This document shows, piece after piece, positions 11,216 to 21,503 of a DNA stretch of 64,000 nt (within the stretch, counting starts at the first letter, position 1; the number at the start of each line of letters is the position of its first letter). The DNA is from Cornus controversa (lineage: Eukaryota > Streptophyta > Magnoliopsida > Cornales > Cornaceae). The translations under genes were made by a program, and so were the position numbers. The notes below the pieces were generated by a model. The model did no database searches and was not told the origin of the DNA. It was given only the letters and a program-made list of their open reading frames with translations. The DNA lies in NCBI GenBank assembly GCA_026545225.1, contig CM048848.1, positions 14,364,853-14,428,852 of the forward strand, given 5' to 3'.

Positions 11216-12963
11216 ATAAAAAAGGTGTGAGCTTTTTATAATCTATTGAGTTTGATCATACTCAAGTGTGTGTGGGTGGGTGTGTGTGGTATAGACAGAT
11301 AATAGTGATTGATTGATTGATATACAACTCCACATATATAGGACCATGATACTTAGTCGAATTGGTTCAACCCGACAAGACACATTAGTGATGGAAAATC
11401 TATTGTTGGATTTGTATGCCACTCCACAAAACATTTTTCATCACAAATACACGTTTAATTAATAGTGTGACTAAAGTTTAAATTGTATCATTTTTAAAAT
11501 GAAACATTCAGTCTTTTCTTAGTTCAAGAGGGTTCTGACCATCTTGGGATCAAAAGACAGTAATTAGTAAAGAATGTTATTTTTTTGCTTTTTTACTTTT
11601 TAGTTCCTTTGATGATTTTACAACACATTTTCGGCTACACTCACTCATTTCCAAATATGAGGACTAATTTAAACTTCTTTAGCTACTTTATTAAGAGTCG
11701 CCATTGCACCCTCATAACTGATTTGCTAAACCAACCTCTTCCTGATAAGGGCTACTAATTTTATATAGGAATTCTGGGAAAATTCTTGAAAACTCTATAC
11801 CTAGAGAACCATGAATATGTTATGTTCATCTACTCACTATACCTGATTTTCCATCCTATCACTGCCTTCCAGTAGCTGTTCTACCACTACTAGCAAACTA
11901 TATCCATTGTGGTAAAGATTGAACTCGACTACCATTCAAATTATGAGATATAAGCTGTCGCTAGCCAAATTACACTTCAATTTTTCCACAATGCACTCAA
12001 CTCTAAGACTGAAGCAACACTCAGAAATAAATTATGCATCTTTAATGACTATACTATGTGACTATTTATATCAGCTCTGATTGCTCCTAAGAGCTATTGG
12101 TCAAAATTTGTTACTCTAACACCACTTAAAACAGCTATTAGGGAACCTCTTTATTTTTCTTTTTTTCCAACACATATAGTTTATTTGCTTATTAGAATGA
12201 GTTAGTTTCTTCCCTTACAATGCTTGCTATCAATTCAATTCTTTTGAATCTAAGTGAACTCATCTTTTCAAATGTCCCAATTTTTACAAATGCACTAAAC
12301 AATTGTAGTGGTAAAAAAAAAATCACTAAACAATTAAAGTCCTATAATCTGACAGCAACTATAAAATAAAACTACCAGAACAATTGTGAGGCAAAAAGGT
12401 CCACTTTCGAATGATCTATATTCATAGTTACAGATTCTACTATATTAAATGAAAATGAAAGAGAGTTTGCAATGAAAACTCTCTGTTAATAGATAAAAAT
12501 ACACTAAAAAATTCACATATATACACATATCATTAAGGAGATGAAAGAGAGAAGAATAATATTGGTGAAGGTGATGAGTTGGAGACTGAAGAGGGCTCGG
12601 AGCTTGCTTTGATGGAGAGCAATTGGGTTCAGTTGCTTTGATGCATAGAAATTGGGGATTTGGTTAATAGAGAGTGCGTTTATTTCAGTGGAGCTAAAGA
12701 ATGACGTCGATTGGACGAAGGGACAGAGAATGTTAGAGTTTGGTTGAGATTCGAGGGTTAGACATTCGGGTTCCAAAGCTGATGAATGTTGTGTTTGGGT
12801 TAGGGCTTTTGTATCAGATGAGGGTTGCCGAGCTGAATCGCCAACCTCAAACATTGGCTTTCAAGAATCCATTCTAAGCCCTCTAATGAGACGAGTTTTC
12901 CATTAGAGGAAGGGGAGAGAGAGAGAGAGAGAGAATTAGGGTGTCAGACGTAATATCGTGTTT
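11216..12963. other. Intergenic sequence, no recognised gene
   Basis: The region is AT-rich with scattered short repeats and a GA tract at 12918-12934. A minus-strand open frame of 113 codons at 12513-12854 has no family I recognise and no clear splice partner, so I do not call it a gene. It could be a first exon read from the GA/TC-rich tract, which resembles a plant 5' leader. Confidence 0.45.
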
Positions 12964-13277
12964 GGGTATACTACGCAAAGTTTAATTTTTTTTAAAAAAT
13001 ACTGCACGATGTTAAATTAAATTTTTGAAAAAATAAGACCTTCCATCACGAGCAAAGCCCGTGATAGTAATAAAACTTTCCACTATGGTGGAAAGTGATT
13101 TCCAACGGTGGTTTACATAAGACCTTTGTAAAAAGTATTTTCTACGATGGGCTATCTGGGCCTGCCATAGAAAATCTCTTTTCACCACTTGCTAATCGAG
13201 CCCGCCATCACTTTCTACCATGGGCTATGTGGGCCCGCTTAAAAAGCCTGTTGTTAAAAGCTAAATTTCTTGTAGTG
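12964..13277 (-). mobile_element. CACTA transposon end fragment
   Basis: On the minus strand the sequence begins at 13277 with CACTACAAGAAATTTAGC, the canonical CACTACAAGAAA tip of plant CACTA (En/Spm-like) elements. Subterminal repeats follow, several copies of a motif like CCATAGTAGAAAGTGATGGC / ctaccatgggctatgtggg. The partner tip is not found at lower coordinates, so this is a one-ended fragment. It abuts the truncated gypsy pol at 13278. Confidence 0.7.
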
Positions 13278-14150
13278 AATTAGCCTTCGAATGATAGTAG
13301 GTGTAACCACTACAGACGCTATAAAAGCATCAGCTAAATCATCAACGTACCTCAAGTCATTCCATTCTGTTTTAAATAAAGCTGAGAGACTAGCATATGG
13401 TCTGCGACTAAATGCATCAGCTACTACATTCACTTTTCCTAGGAGTTACTAGAAGGAAAAGTGATAAATCTTTCACAAATTCCAACAACCTGCACTGCCG
13501 CTACCTCATATTTAACTCCTTATGTGTGAACACATACTGCAAACTCTTGTGGTCGCTAAACAATCTAAAGGTCTCACCCAAGAGATAATGCCTCCAAATT
13601 CGCAAGCCAAAAACCATAGTTGCTAACTCCAAATCATGAGTCGGGTAATTAAGCTCGTGAGGCTTAAGCTTACGTGAAGCATATGATATCGACTTCTCCT
13701 CCTACATCAACACGCATCCAAAACCCTGCAATGATGCATCGGTAAATACCAAGTACTCAATTTCACTCTGAGGGCTAGCTAGAACAGATGCAGTTGTCAA
13801 CCTACTCTTCAATTCATCAAACGCCGCCTGACAAAAATCATCCCAAACGAAAGTCACTCCCTTTTTAATCAGATGAGTGAGTGGACTAGCAATCTTGGAG
13901 AAGCCTTGAATAAACCTATGGTAATAACTAGCTAACCCAAGAAAACTATGATTCTCTGAGGGTGAAGTAGGTTGCCCCCACTCCAAAACCACTAACACCT
14001 TAGTTGGATCTACCACTATTCCCTTCTCAAATACTATGTGACCCAAGAACTTCACCTCCCTTTGCCAAAAATCACATTTCTCAAACTTTACATATAACTA
14101 GTTGTCTTTCAGCGTCTGCAAAACAATACCGAAATATTTGGCATGATCCT
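13278..14150 (-). pseudogene. Tekay/Del-like gypsy pol: RT connection and RNase H
   Basis: The minus strand reads EDHAKYFGIVLQTL, FEKCDFWQREVKFLGHIVF, SFLGLASYYHRFIQGFSKIA, then the RNase H motifs [37 protein letters not shown] and [12 protein letters not shown]. These are the end of RT and the RNase H of chromovirus-type gypsy elements. The 5' neighbour of this piece is at 17291, on the other side of the LTR-like insertion. Stops are present (for example after TLKDN) and the integrase is missing, cut off by the CACTA end. Confidence 0.85.
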
Positions 14151-14875
14151 CCTAATACCCCGTAATTTTGAGGTCATTTAATTTTAATCTAAATGCCTTA
14201 TATTTATTTATTTATTTATTTTTATTTACTTTATTGGTTGAATTAAATTTCTGTGAGTGCTTTGAATTGCTTTATTGGTTGGATTAAATTCTTTGAGTGC
14301 TTTAAATATTATGGTGTAGCTTACTTTATTTTTATTTTATTTTATTTGGACTGGGTCTTGGTATTTTTCTTTATTTTTAATTTTAGATTGGGTTAGGGAG
14401 GAATTTGGATTGAGTTAGGCTGGAATGGTTGGACTAGGTGTATATATATTTTGATGGGTTAGGGTTTGTTTTATTATTTTTTCCTTTTTAATTATTTTAG
14501 TTTTAATTAGTTTTCTAGAAAGAAAAAAAGATAAAAGAAAATAAAAGAGGGTTAAGGTTTCTGTCTTTTACATGAACAGAGACTGAAAGAACATAGACGC
14601 AAGAGAGAAGAGAGAGAATGAGCGATTCATATGGACAAGTTTTTGTTCATCAAAAAGGCAAGTTCGAACTCTTCTTTTCCCCTTTGAATCTGTAGACATA
14701 TATTATTTGTATATACATGTTGCTGGAATATGTTTTTATGTATTTAATTATGAAATTAAATGATTATGCATGCTAAGGGTGATTTTGTGGATTAAACATG
14801 AAGAATTTGGGGGTTTGGTACTGCTATAGGGTAATTTTTCATATATATATGCATGTATATATGACTGTATAGGCT

Positions 14876-14897
14876 GGTGTGTGTGTGTGTGTGTATA

Positions 14898-14934
<37 letters not shown>
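14876..14934. repeat. (GT)n then (TA)n microsatellite
   Basis: A GT run is followed after a few bases by a TA run of about 17 units. Confidence 0.9.
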
Positions 14935-14939
<5 letters not shown>

Positions 14940-16010
14940 AACATGAAATTTGGGTTTAATGTATTCATCAATTTCGAAGGTTTTTGTTCTAATGTAGATC
15001 TTGCTTCCCCGAGTAATCTTTGAAAGTTTGGTTGCGAACCATTGGGTAGATTGATGGGAAATTGAGTTTGAAATTTTAGATTTTTAAAACTTGAATTTGG
15101 CATTTTTGATTTAGGTCGCTAGAGGGGGTGATTTTGGTACCAATACGTAACTTAGATCGAGACAAGTTGAATGGTATATTCATATGCGCGATTCGGTGCC
15201 CGAAAGTGGCTGAAAAGTTTCGACTCCATTGTTGAACGTGAGTTGCAAGAAGGAAAAGAAAATAAGAAATAAAAAAAAGGAGGAAGAAGAAGAGGGGGCA
15301 GCGCTCCTCATGCCCACCACCGGCGCGTGGGGGCACATGCCGCCAGCGCCAGTGCCGGGGACGACAGCAATAGGCCCCACTCTTTTGGACCCACCTCTAA
15401 GCCCACTTTGGGCCTAGTCCGAATTATTTTCTTTTTTTATTTTTATTTTTCTGAATTGATTTTTAAATTAGAAAAATAAGAAAAATAATTTTTAAAATTG
15501 TTTTTAAATTCTAGAAAATTCTAAAAAATTTTGGACAACCTTTTAGGGATAGAATACACTTGGGTTTTAAATTTCAAGTGGAAATGAGCTTCCCTCGTGG
15601 TTAAATTGGTTTTAAAAGTATGCCTCAAAATTGGGTTTTCATTTTCATTTATTTGAAAAATTATTTTTAAATTTATGAAAATTTAAAAAAAATTCCAGAA
15701 TGATTAAATAGGGTTCTTAGGAACAAAATAAACCCAGAAACCTAGATTAGAGCTAAGTTTAGACTCCCTCGATAATTTAGGTACATTGGAGAATTGGTTG
15801 TGTACTTGCTCATATAATTGGTGGTTGTATTATTTTTCTTTCCTTAATTGTATTCTTTGAAATCATAGCTATTCATGATACTTGATATTAGTTTAATTGT
15901 GTATGAGTTATTTTATTATGGTGATTGAACTTTTGGTAGATTAAATTAATGTGCTAAGTAGGTTAGATCTTTTATTTTAGTTTAATAGGTTAGTTGTAGA
16001 AGCATGTAAG

Positions 16011-16491
16011 GATTTTCAGGGGGCATGTCAGGATTGTCAATACCTAATAAGGTATCTAAGGTTAGTTAGGGAAGCATATAAAGATTGCTAAGGGGCATGT
16101 CAGGATTGTCAATACCTAATAAGGTATTTGAGGATAATATAGGAGGCACATCAGGATTGCCTTGTTTAATAAGGTATTATATTTATGCCTTTGCTTTGAA
16201 CTTAGAAATAGGTTCTAAATATGTGTGATAGGGGTTTGGTTGGGACGATATACAGGATGATTTCTATTTTAGAGACATAAGATAGATAAGGAAATGATTT
16301 GATTTAACATAGATAAGGGAGACATGTCAGGATTGCCAATACCTAATAAGGTATTTAATGATTAATTAGGGAAACATGTCAAGATTGCCAATAAAGTAGT
16401 TAACATAGATAAGGGAGGCGTGTTAGGATTGCCAATACCTAATAGTTAATTAGGGAGGCATGTGAGGATTGTCAATTACATAATAGGGTAC

Positions 16492-16546
<55 letters not shown>

Positions 16547-16590
16547 GAGGCATGTTAGGATTATCAAATATTAATAAGGTATTTTTATTT
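16011..16590. repeat. Minisatellite-like repeats in the LTR
   Basis: At least seven diverged copies of a unit containing GCATGTCAGGATTGCCAATA followed by CCTAATAAGGTAT occur (for example near 16023, 16095, 16145, 16323, 16375, 16419, 16459, 16550). A 48 bp TA run at 16495-16543 lies within them. Confidence 0.8.
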
Positions 16591-16670
16591 AATAAAGTGT
16601 CCGGCATGTAAGGAATTTCTTTGGTTTGAACTTAGAAAATAGGTTCTATAATTTGTGTAATAGAGGGTGG

Positions 16671-16830
16671 ATTGAGATGGTGTGTAGGATGATTTCGATT
16701 TTGGAACATAGGTTAAATAAGGAAATGATACGTATACATCTATGTTTGATGGATTGGGATGGTGTGGAGGATGGTTTCTATTTTGGGACAGAGGTTAAAT
16801 AAGGAAATGATACGTATACATCTATGTATT
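16671..16830. repeat. About 79 bp direct tandem duplication in the LTR
   Basis: Two adjacent copies begin ggattgagatggtgtgtagg and ggattgggatggtgtggagg. Both end in gaaatgatacgtatacatct. Confidence 0.8.
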
Positions 16831-17290
16831 TTATTGTTCCTCATATAGAGGGTATATTTATCGATTTTCTGATTGAATTGTAGTAAAGAGAACTTGCTCG
16901 CGGGGTTAACCCACTTTGTTGATCTTTTAGGTCCCAGGCAGTTTTTACCTCGAGGTTAGAGCGTGTAGTTCATAAAGCGTCACAGTCATCTATTCCTTAC
17001 CAGAATTTAGTGTAGGGACTTAGATCTTTTCATAAAATATTTTACTTTTATGATTTTGGTTAAAGGGGTCCTTGAGTTACGGGACTTCCAAGTTGTATTG
17101 TTCAGATTAGTATTATGTCTATTTAATGTTATTTATTATTTTAGTTAGACTTTCTGTTCAGCATTTATAAATCTTTTCTTTTATCCTTATATTCTATACT
17201 TGTTTGTTATCAATTGTAGATATCCCTTATGTTTTATGTGTGAGATTGGCCACCTCATGCGTGAAATTTGTAGGGGGTATTTAATAGAAT

Positions 17291-18376
17291 AAACTAGATT
17301 GTTATCGATGAAAAAAATAACAAATTGATCCAGGTAGGCCCTAAACACTTGTTAATTAGATCCATGAAGACAGTGGGGCCGTTTGTCAACCCAAAAGGCA
17401 TAACCCAAAACTCATAAAATCTATATCTAGTAAGGAATGTTGTCTTCGGTACATCCTGTTCCCTGACTTAAAGTTGATGATACTTGGATCTCAAGTCTAT
17501 CTTCGAGAAGTAGGTGCCTTCCTTCAGCTAATTGAACAAATCATTAATCCTAAGTAATGGGTACTTATTGCGGATTGTGACCTTACTCAATTCTCTATAG
17601 TCTATGCAAAGGTGAAGAGACCCATCATTCTTCTTCACAAACAACATCGATGCTCCCCACGATGAAGTACTCATATGAATAAGTCTCTAACTGAGAAACT
17701 ACTGAATCTGGTCCTTCAGCACCCTCATTTCCATAGGCGTCATTCTGTATGGGGCCTTAGCAATAGGTCTGGTGCCTAGGACTAAATCAATCACAAAATC
17801 TATTTCACGATTCTATGGTAGCCTTGGGATTTCTTGAAACACATCCTGGAAGTATCGCACCACTAGAATAGAATCTATAGAAACTGTAGTTTCCTCTAAA
17901 GACTCCTCATTGATGAAGAATATGTGAGTACTAGACCTTCAATTTGATTGTGGTATAGCAATCAAATACATCTCCTAACCTGGCATAACAAAAATAATTG
18001 GCTTATCATGGCAGTTAACTTGGGCATGATAATGCGATAACCAATCCATCCCAAATATGACATCATATGAATTCATGTCCAAGACCGATAGGTCTGCCAA
18101 GAACCTGAGCCTGCCCATGTCTATAGTGACCTGATTACAACGATCCTGTAAAATCGTACTAGCTCCCAGCGGTGTAGTAATACTAAAGGGAGAACTACAC
18201 GGATTGAGTAATAATACCAGATAGCCCAACAAATGACCATGACACAAAAGAGTGTGATGCACTAGTATCGAATAATACGCGAAAAATTCTACCATTTATC
18301 AAAAACATACCCTCAATCGACTGAGGAGCTTGCACATCATACGGCATGACATTGTAGACTCTCCCATAGTGCAACT
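17291..18376 (-). pseudogene. Tekay/Del-like gypsy protease and RT N-terminal half
   Basis: On the minus strand the order is protease (LFDTSASHSFVS, then the open piece 17975-18295 with MDWLSHYHAQVNCHDK), linker, and [56 protein letters not shown]. The catalytic DD box is lost to a shift near the insertion point. The protease reads DTS where active copies have DTG. Several in-frame stops show a dead element. It continues at 14150 beyond the solo LTR. Confidence 0.85.
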
Positions 18377-19480
18377 ATTTTGTAAATGGTTTGATTTGGC
18401 CTATTGGACAGGTTATTATGGGTAGTCCATCTTATACCACTTATGCTCAGGTGGTTCATGCTGCATTACAACATTGTCAGTTGAGGAGGGACTACAGGAA
18501 AGGAAAAGGGGATAAATGAAATGACAAGGACTTCGCTAGTCAGACAGTGGAGAATATAAATGGTAATGGCGGGAGACATTTTGATAGGGCAGTTAACCAA
18601 GGCAACAGTAGTGGAATAAACACAGGGGTAACAGTGATTTTCAGAAAGGGGAGGCCTCTACTCATAGGAAGTAGAGTGGAGTACTGCAGACAGGTCAGAT
18701 TCAGTCACAAAGGAATCAGTTGAGAAGACCTTCTGGTACATTCAGAGGAAATTATTACGGGTGTGGTGAGCTTGGGCATTCAGCTAGATATTGTCCCAAA
18801 GCTAATCAGGGACAGTTTGGTCAGCAGGGACAGAGATAGCAGCCACCCTTGCCGGTACCACAGGTTCCACAAATTCAGACTCAAAATCATCTAGCCTTAG
18901 GAGCACCGCTATTGCCTATGCGGCAACTTGTTTAGCAGTTGCACTATGGGAGGGTCTACAATGTCATGCCATATGATATGCAAGCTCCTCAGTCGATTGA
19001 GGGTATGTTTTTTATAAAATGGTAGAATTTGTTGTGTATTATTCGATACTGGTGCATCGCACTCTTTTGTGTCCCAGTCATTTATTAGGCTATCTGGTAT
19101 TGTTACTCAGCCATGTAATTCTCCATTTAGTATTGCTACACCTTGGGAGTTAGTACAATTTTACGGGATCACTGTAGTCAGGTCACTATAGACATGGGCA
19201 AGCTTAGGTTCTTGGCAGACTTATTGGTCTTGGACATGAATTCATATGATGTCATACTTGGGATGGATTGGTTATCGCATTATCATGCTCAAGTTAAATG
19301 CCATGATAAGGCAACTATTTTTGCTATACCGGGTGAGGAGATGTATTTGATTGCTATGCCGTAATCGAATGGAGGGTCTAGTACTCACCTACTCTTCATT
19401 AATGAGGAGTATTTGGAGGAAACTATAGTTTCTATGAACTCTATTCCAGTGGTGCGAGACTTCTAGGATATGTTCCAATG
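17830..19480. repeat. Large inverted repeat of two gypsy protease regions
   Basis: The minus-strand arm (about 17830-18376) and the plus-strand arm (about 18937-19480) carry the same protease sequence at roughly 90% identity by eye, for example both encode VTIDMG, FLADL and SYDVI-GMDWLSHYHAQV. They are separated by 560 bp of plus-strand gag. Confidence 0.85.
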
Positions 19481-19490
19481 ACCATAAGGT
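18377..19490 (+). pseudogene. Tekay/Del-like gypsy gag (zinc knuckle) and protease fragment
   Basis: The plus strand gives the gag C-terminus (SYTTYAQVVHAALQ, RDYRKGKGDK), then a CCHC knuckle YYGCGELGHSARYCPK near 18755, a glutamine-rich spacer, and the protease with LFDTGASHSFVS near 19045 and the open piece 19143-19364 (DMNSYDVILGMDWLSHYHAQ). The gag zinc knuckle binds element RNA. The fragment stops around 19490 before RT. It is head-to-head with the minus-strand copy and was probably joined by rearrangement or nested insertion. Confidence 0.85.
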
Positions 19491-20169
19491 TTCCAATCGA
19501 CCAGATAGAACACCTCTCTCTGTCTCTTGTTGCGTCTCATTCCCCATGAATTATTTATAGTTGGAAACATCAAGACTTTCTAATTTGTTTACATTTTAAT
19601 TTGAAGAGAGGTGTGTTTCATTTGTTTATCCATCATTTTTTTTTAACTTATTGGTGAGGATATTAACAAGGACAATTTTTTCATTTTGCATGAGAGGGAG
19701 AATTTTGTCTTTTCAGACTAAATGGGCAAATTTGTCTTTCAAGTTACTTATAAAATAAATAGTTGATTTCAAAATACTAATAAAATTTTAAGGTATGGTC
19801 TCGAAATTTAATAAGAATCTCATTTTGAGTCTTTTTAGGTCTTATTTATAGAAGTCCACATTTTGAAGGAAAAATAAAAACCTCAAATATAGCCCACATT
19901 TCTATTATTCTTTCATGTTATGCACTTGGGAATTTATGTAAAAGTCTTAACTTATAAAACAAAATAATAGTATTGCCCGTGTTTGTTCTCAAAATTTATA
20001 AAGAATCTCATTTTGAGTCTTTTTAGGTTTTATTTATAGAAGTCCACATTTTGAAGAAAAATAGTAGAGAAAAAAAAAATAAAAGAAAAAAAGAATTTGT
20101 TTTATTTTTGAATGATAAGACATGAATTCACTGGTTACAAATAACCAAAACAAAATTATTTTGTTTGAG
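19491..20169. other. Intergenic sequence with a direct repeat
   Basis: A unit of about 70 bp containing AGAATCTCATTTTGAGTCTT and TTATTTATAGAAGTCCACAT occurs at about 19805-19875 and again at about 19990-20062. No gene is recognised. Confidence 0.6.
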
Positions 20170-20262
20170 GATAGTGGGTCGCTCAGGTAGATAGGGCACT
20201 TCTCCCCTAAGTGGGAGACTCGGTGTTTAACTCCTCACCCACTAACTACTAAATTTCTTGCC
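20170..20262 (+). mobile_element. Possible SINE (tRNA-like head)
   Basis: The sequence AGTGGGTCGCTCAGGTAGAT, then GACTCGGTGTTTAACTCCTC about 40 bases later, resembles Pol III box A and box B spacing in plant SINEs (box B consensus GGTTCRANTCC). Target duplications and the 3' tail are not resolved, so the call is tentative. Confidence 0.35.
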
Positions 20263-21386
20263 GAGTTATTTTGTTTTCTTTCACTTTTGGAAGAATAAAA
20301 AAATCACCCTAAACAGGGTTAGTGAAACCTTCATTTTTCTTTCAATTCTTTTCCTTAATTTTATAAAACAAACACAAATTTTAAATTTTGCTTCAAATCA
20401 TTCCATTTATTTTCCTCTCCTTTCCATCATTCAAAACCAACACTTGTCCAAACATATCCTTAAAGAAAAAGATATCTTTCATTTTCTCATTATGGTAAAA
20501 AAATTCCATCATTTTACTTGTAACTTTTTACCATTTACTTTCTCCTTATTTAAAAAGCCTTCTCCAAAGAAGATTGGTGGCTTGTTGCTCAAGCGCAACA
20601 GTCAACAGTCAACAGAGCATGTGGGGTCGTGTTGTGCAACCACTTATCACGCCTAGAGTCTAGTATATGTATAGGCAAGTAGGAGCTATTATATATATAA
20701 TTCTTTTACGATGATGTTATTCTCAATTCTGCACTCTATCGATTTACCCAAGAAAAAAAAAAAAAAGTCTTTTGGCCTTCTGTTAATTAAGCTCACAAAA
20801 AACAACACAAAATCTCCACGTTCCAAAAAACCGATTCATTACCGAAACATTTGACAAAAAGAAAAGAAAGAAAAAAATAGAGGGAAGAGAAAAACCGAAG
20901 AGAAAAAAAAAAGGGTGGGAAGACCTCAAGTCAAGTAGTAGTACGGAAAATAAAAGGACAGACCATCATCGCTATCTTTGGGCAAAGAAAAAGAATTTCT
21001 TCTTCTCACCCTTTCCTAAGCTTTCTGATTCCTCGTTTGATTTTGGGTTTGCTTTCTCTATTGGTAAAGAGCATTGGATTGGACTATATATACTTGGTAT
21101 ATATATACACACACAGACACACACATATATATGATATAATTATATATTTCAAGTGCTTGTCCTGGAGATCCCTACATTCTTTACTCTCTTCTTTCATTTC
21201 CTTCCTTCGTAACTAAGAAATCCATTTCTCTCTCTTACAGTCTCTAGCTAGACTCTCTCTCTCTCTCTAAGCATCTTTTTGATGGAATGGAAGGTTTAGA
21301 GGGTGGAAAGTAAAATGGGGTTTTGTTATCGTGATCATTTCAGATAAGAATATAAGTCCAGAAAGGGAACACAGCGTAAGAAAATA
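20263..21386 (+). promoter_or_regulatory. Upstream region and 5' leader of the helicase gene
   Basis: A TATA-like run lies at 21085-21092 (TATATATA), about 300 bases before the chosen ATG at 21387. It is followed by CA/TA tracts and CT-rich stretches (21185-21265, including a TCTCTCTCTCTC run), typical of plant 5' leaders. No TSS can be proved from sequence. Purine-rich tracts occupy 20850-20940. The region 20263-20840 is AT-rich with no other gene seen. Confidence 0.4.
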
Positions 21387-21503
21387 ATGATGGAGAGAGT
21401 TTCTTTGTCAAATAAGAGAAAAATGCCTAAAGAAGAGTTAACTGATTTACTGTTTTCATGGTCTCTTGAAGATATTTTCAATGAGGATCTTTACAAAAAC
21501 CAG
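21387..21503 (+). CDS. Exon 1 (residues 1-39)
   Basis: It begins ATGATGGAG and encodes [10 protein letters not shown]...[10 protein letters not shown]. The [19 protein letters not shown] stretch is the conserved N-terminal block of this family and runs straight into exon 2 (VEKIP). Donor CAG|GTCTAC. The first of two adjacent ATGs is chosen; the second would shorten the protein by one residue. Confidence 0.85.

Larger units (their letters stand above)
14151..17290 (+). mobile_element. Solo LTR-like insertion inside gypsy RT
   Basis: This 3.1 kb block interrupts the RT gene between the DDILVYS region (17291) and EDHAKYF (14150). Its tips are nearly inverted (TAATACCCCGTAATTTTG and GGGGGTATTTA), the form of TGTAATACCCC...GGGGTGTTACA LTRs common in Tekay/Del-type gypsy families. 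No coding region is recognised. A perfect target duplication is not clear. A TATA-like GTATATATATTTT near 14440 suggests plus is the sense strand. It contains a GT/TA microsatellite (14876-14934), a TA run (16495-16543) and minisatellite-like repeats. Confidence 0.65.

Noticed and set aside
12513-12854. Minus-strand open frame of 113 codons
   Set aside because: No family resemblance, no paired exon; low-complexity C-terminus. Kept only as a remark in the intergenic entry.
14792-15417. Overlapping open frames on both strands
   Set aside because: They lie in LTR sequence and owe their length to GA/CT and TA tracts.
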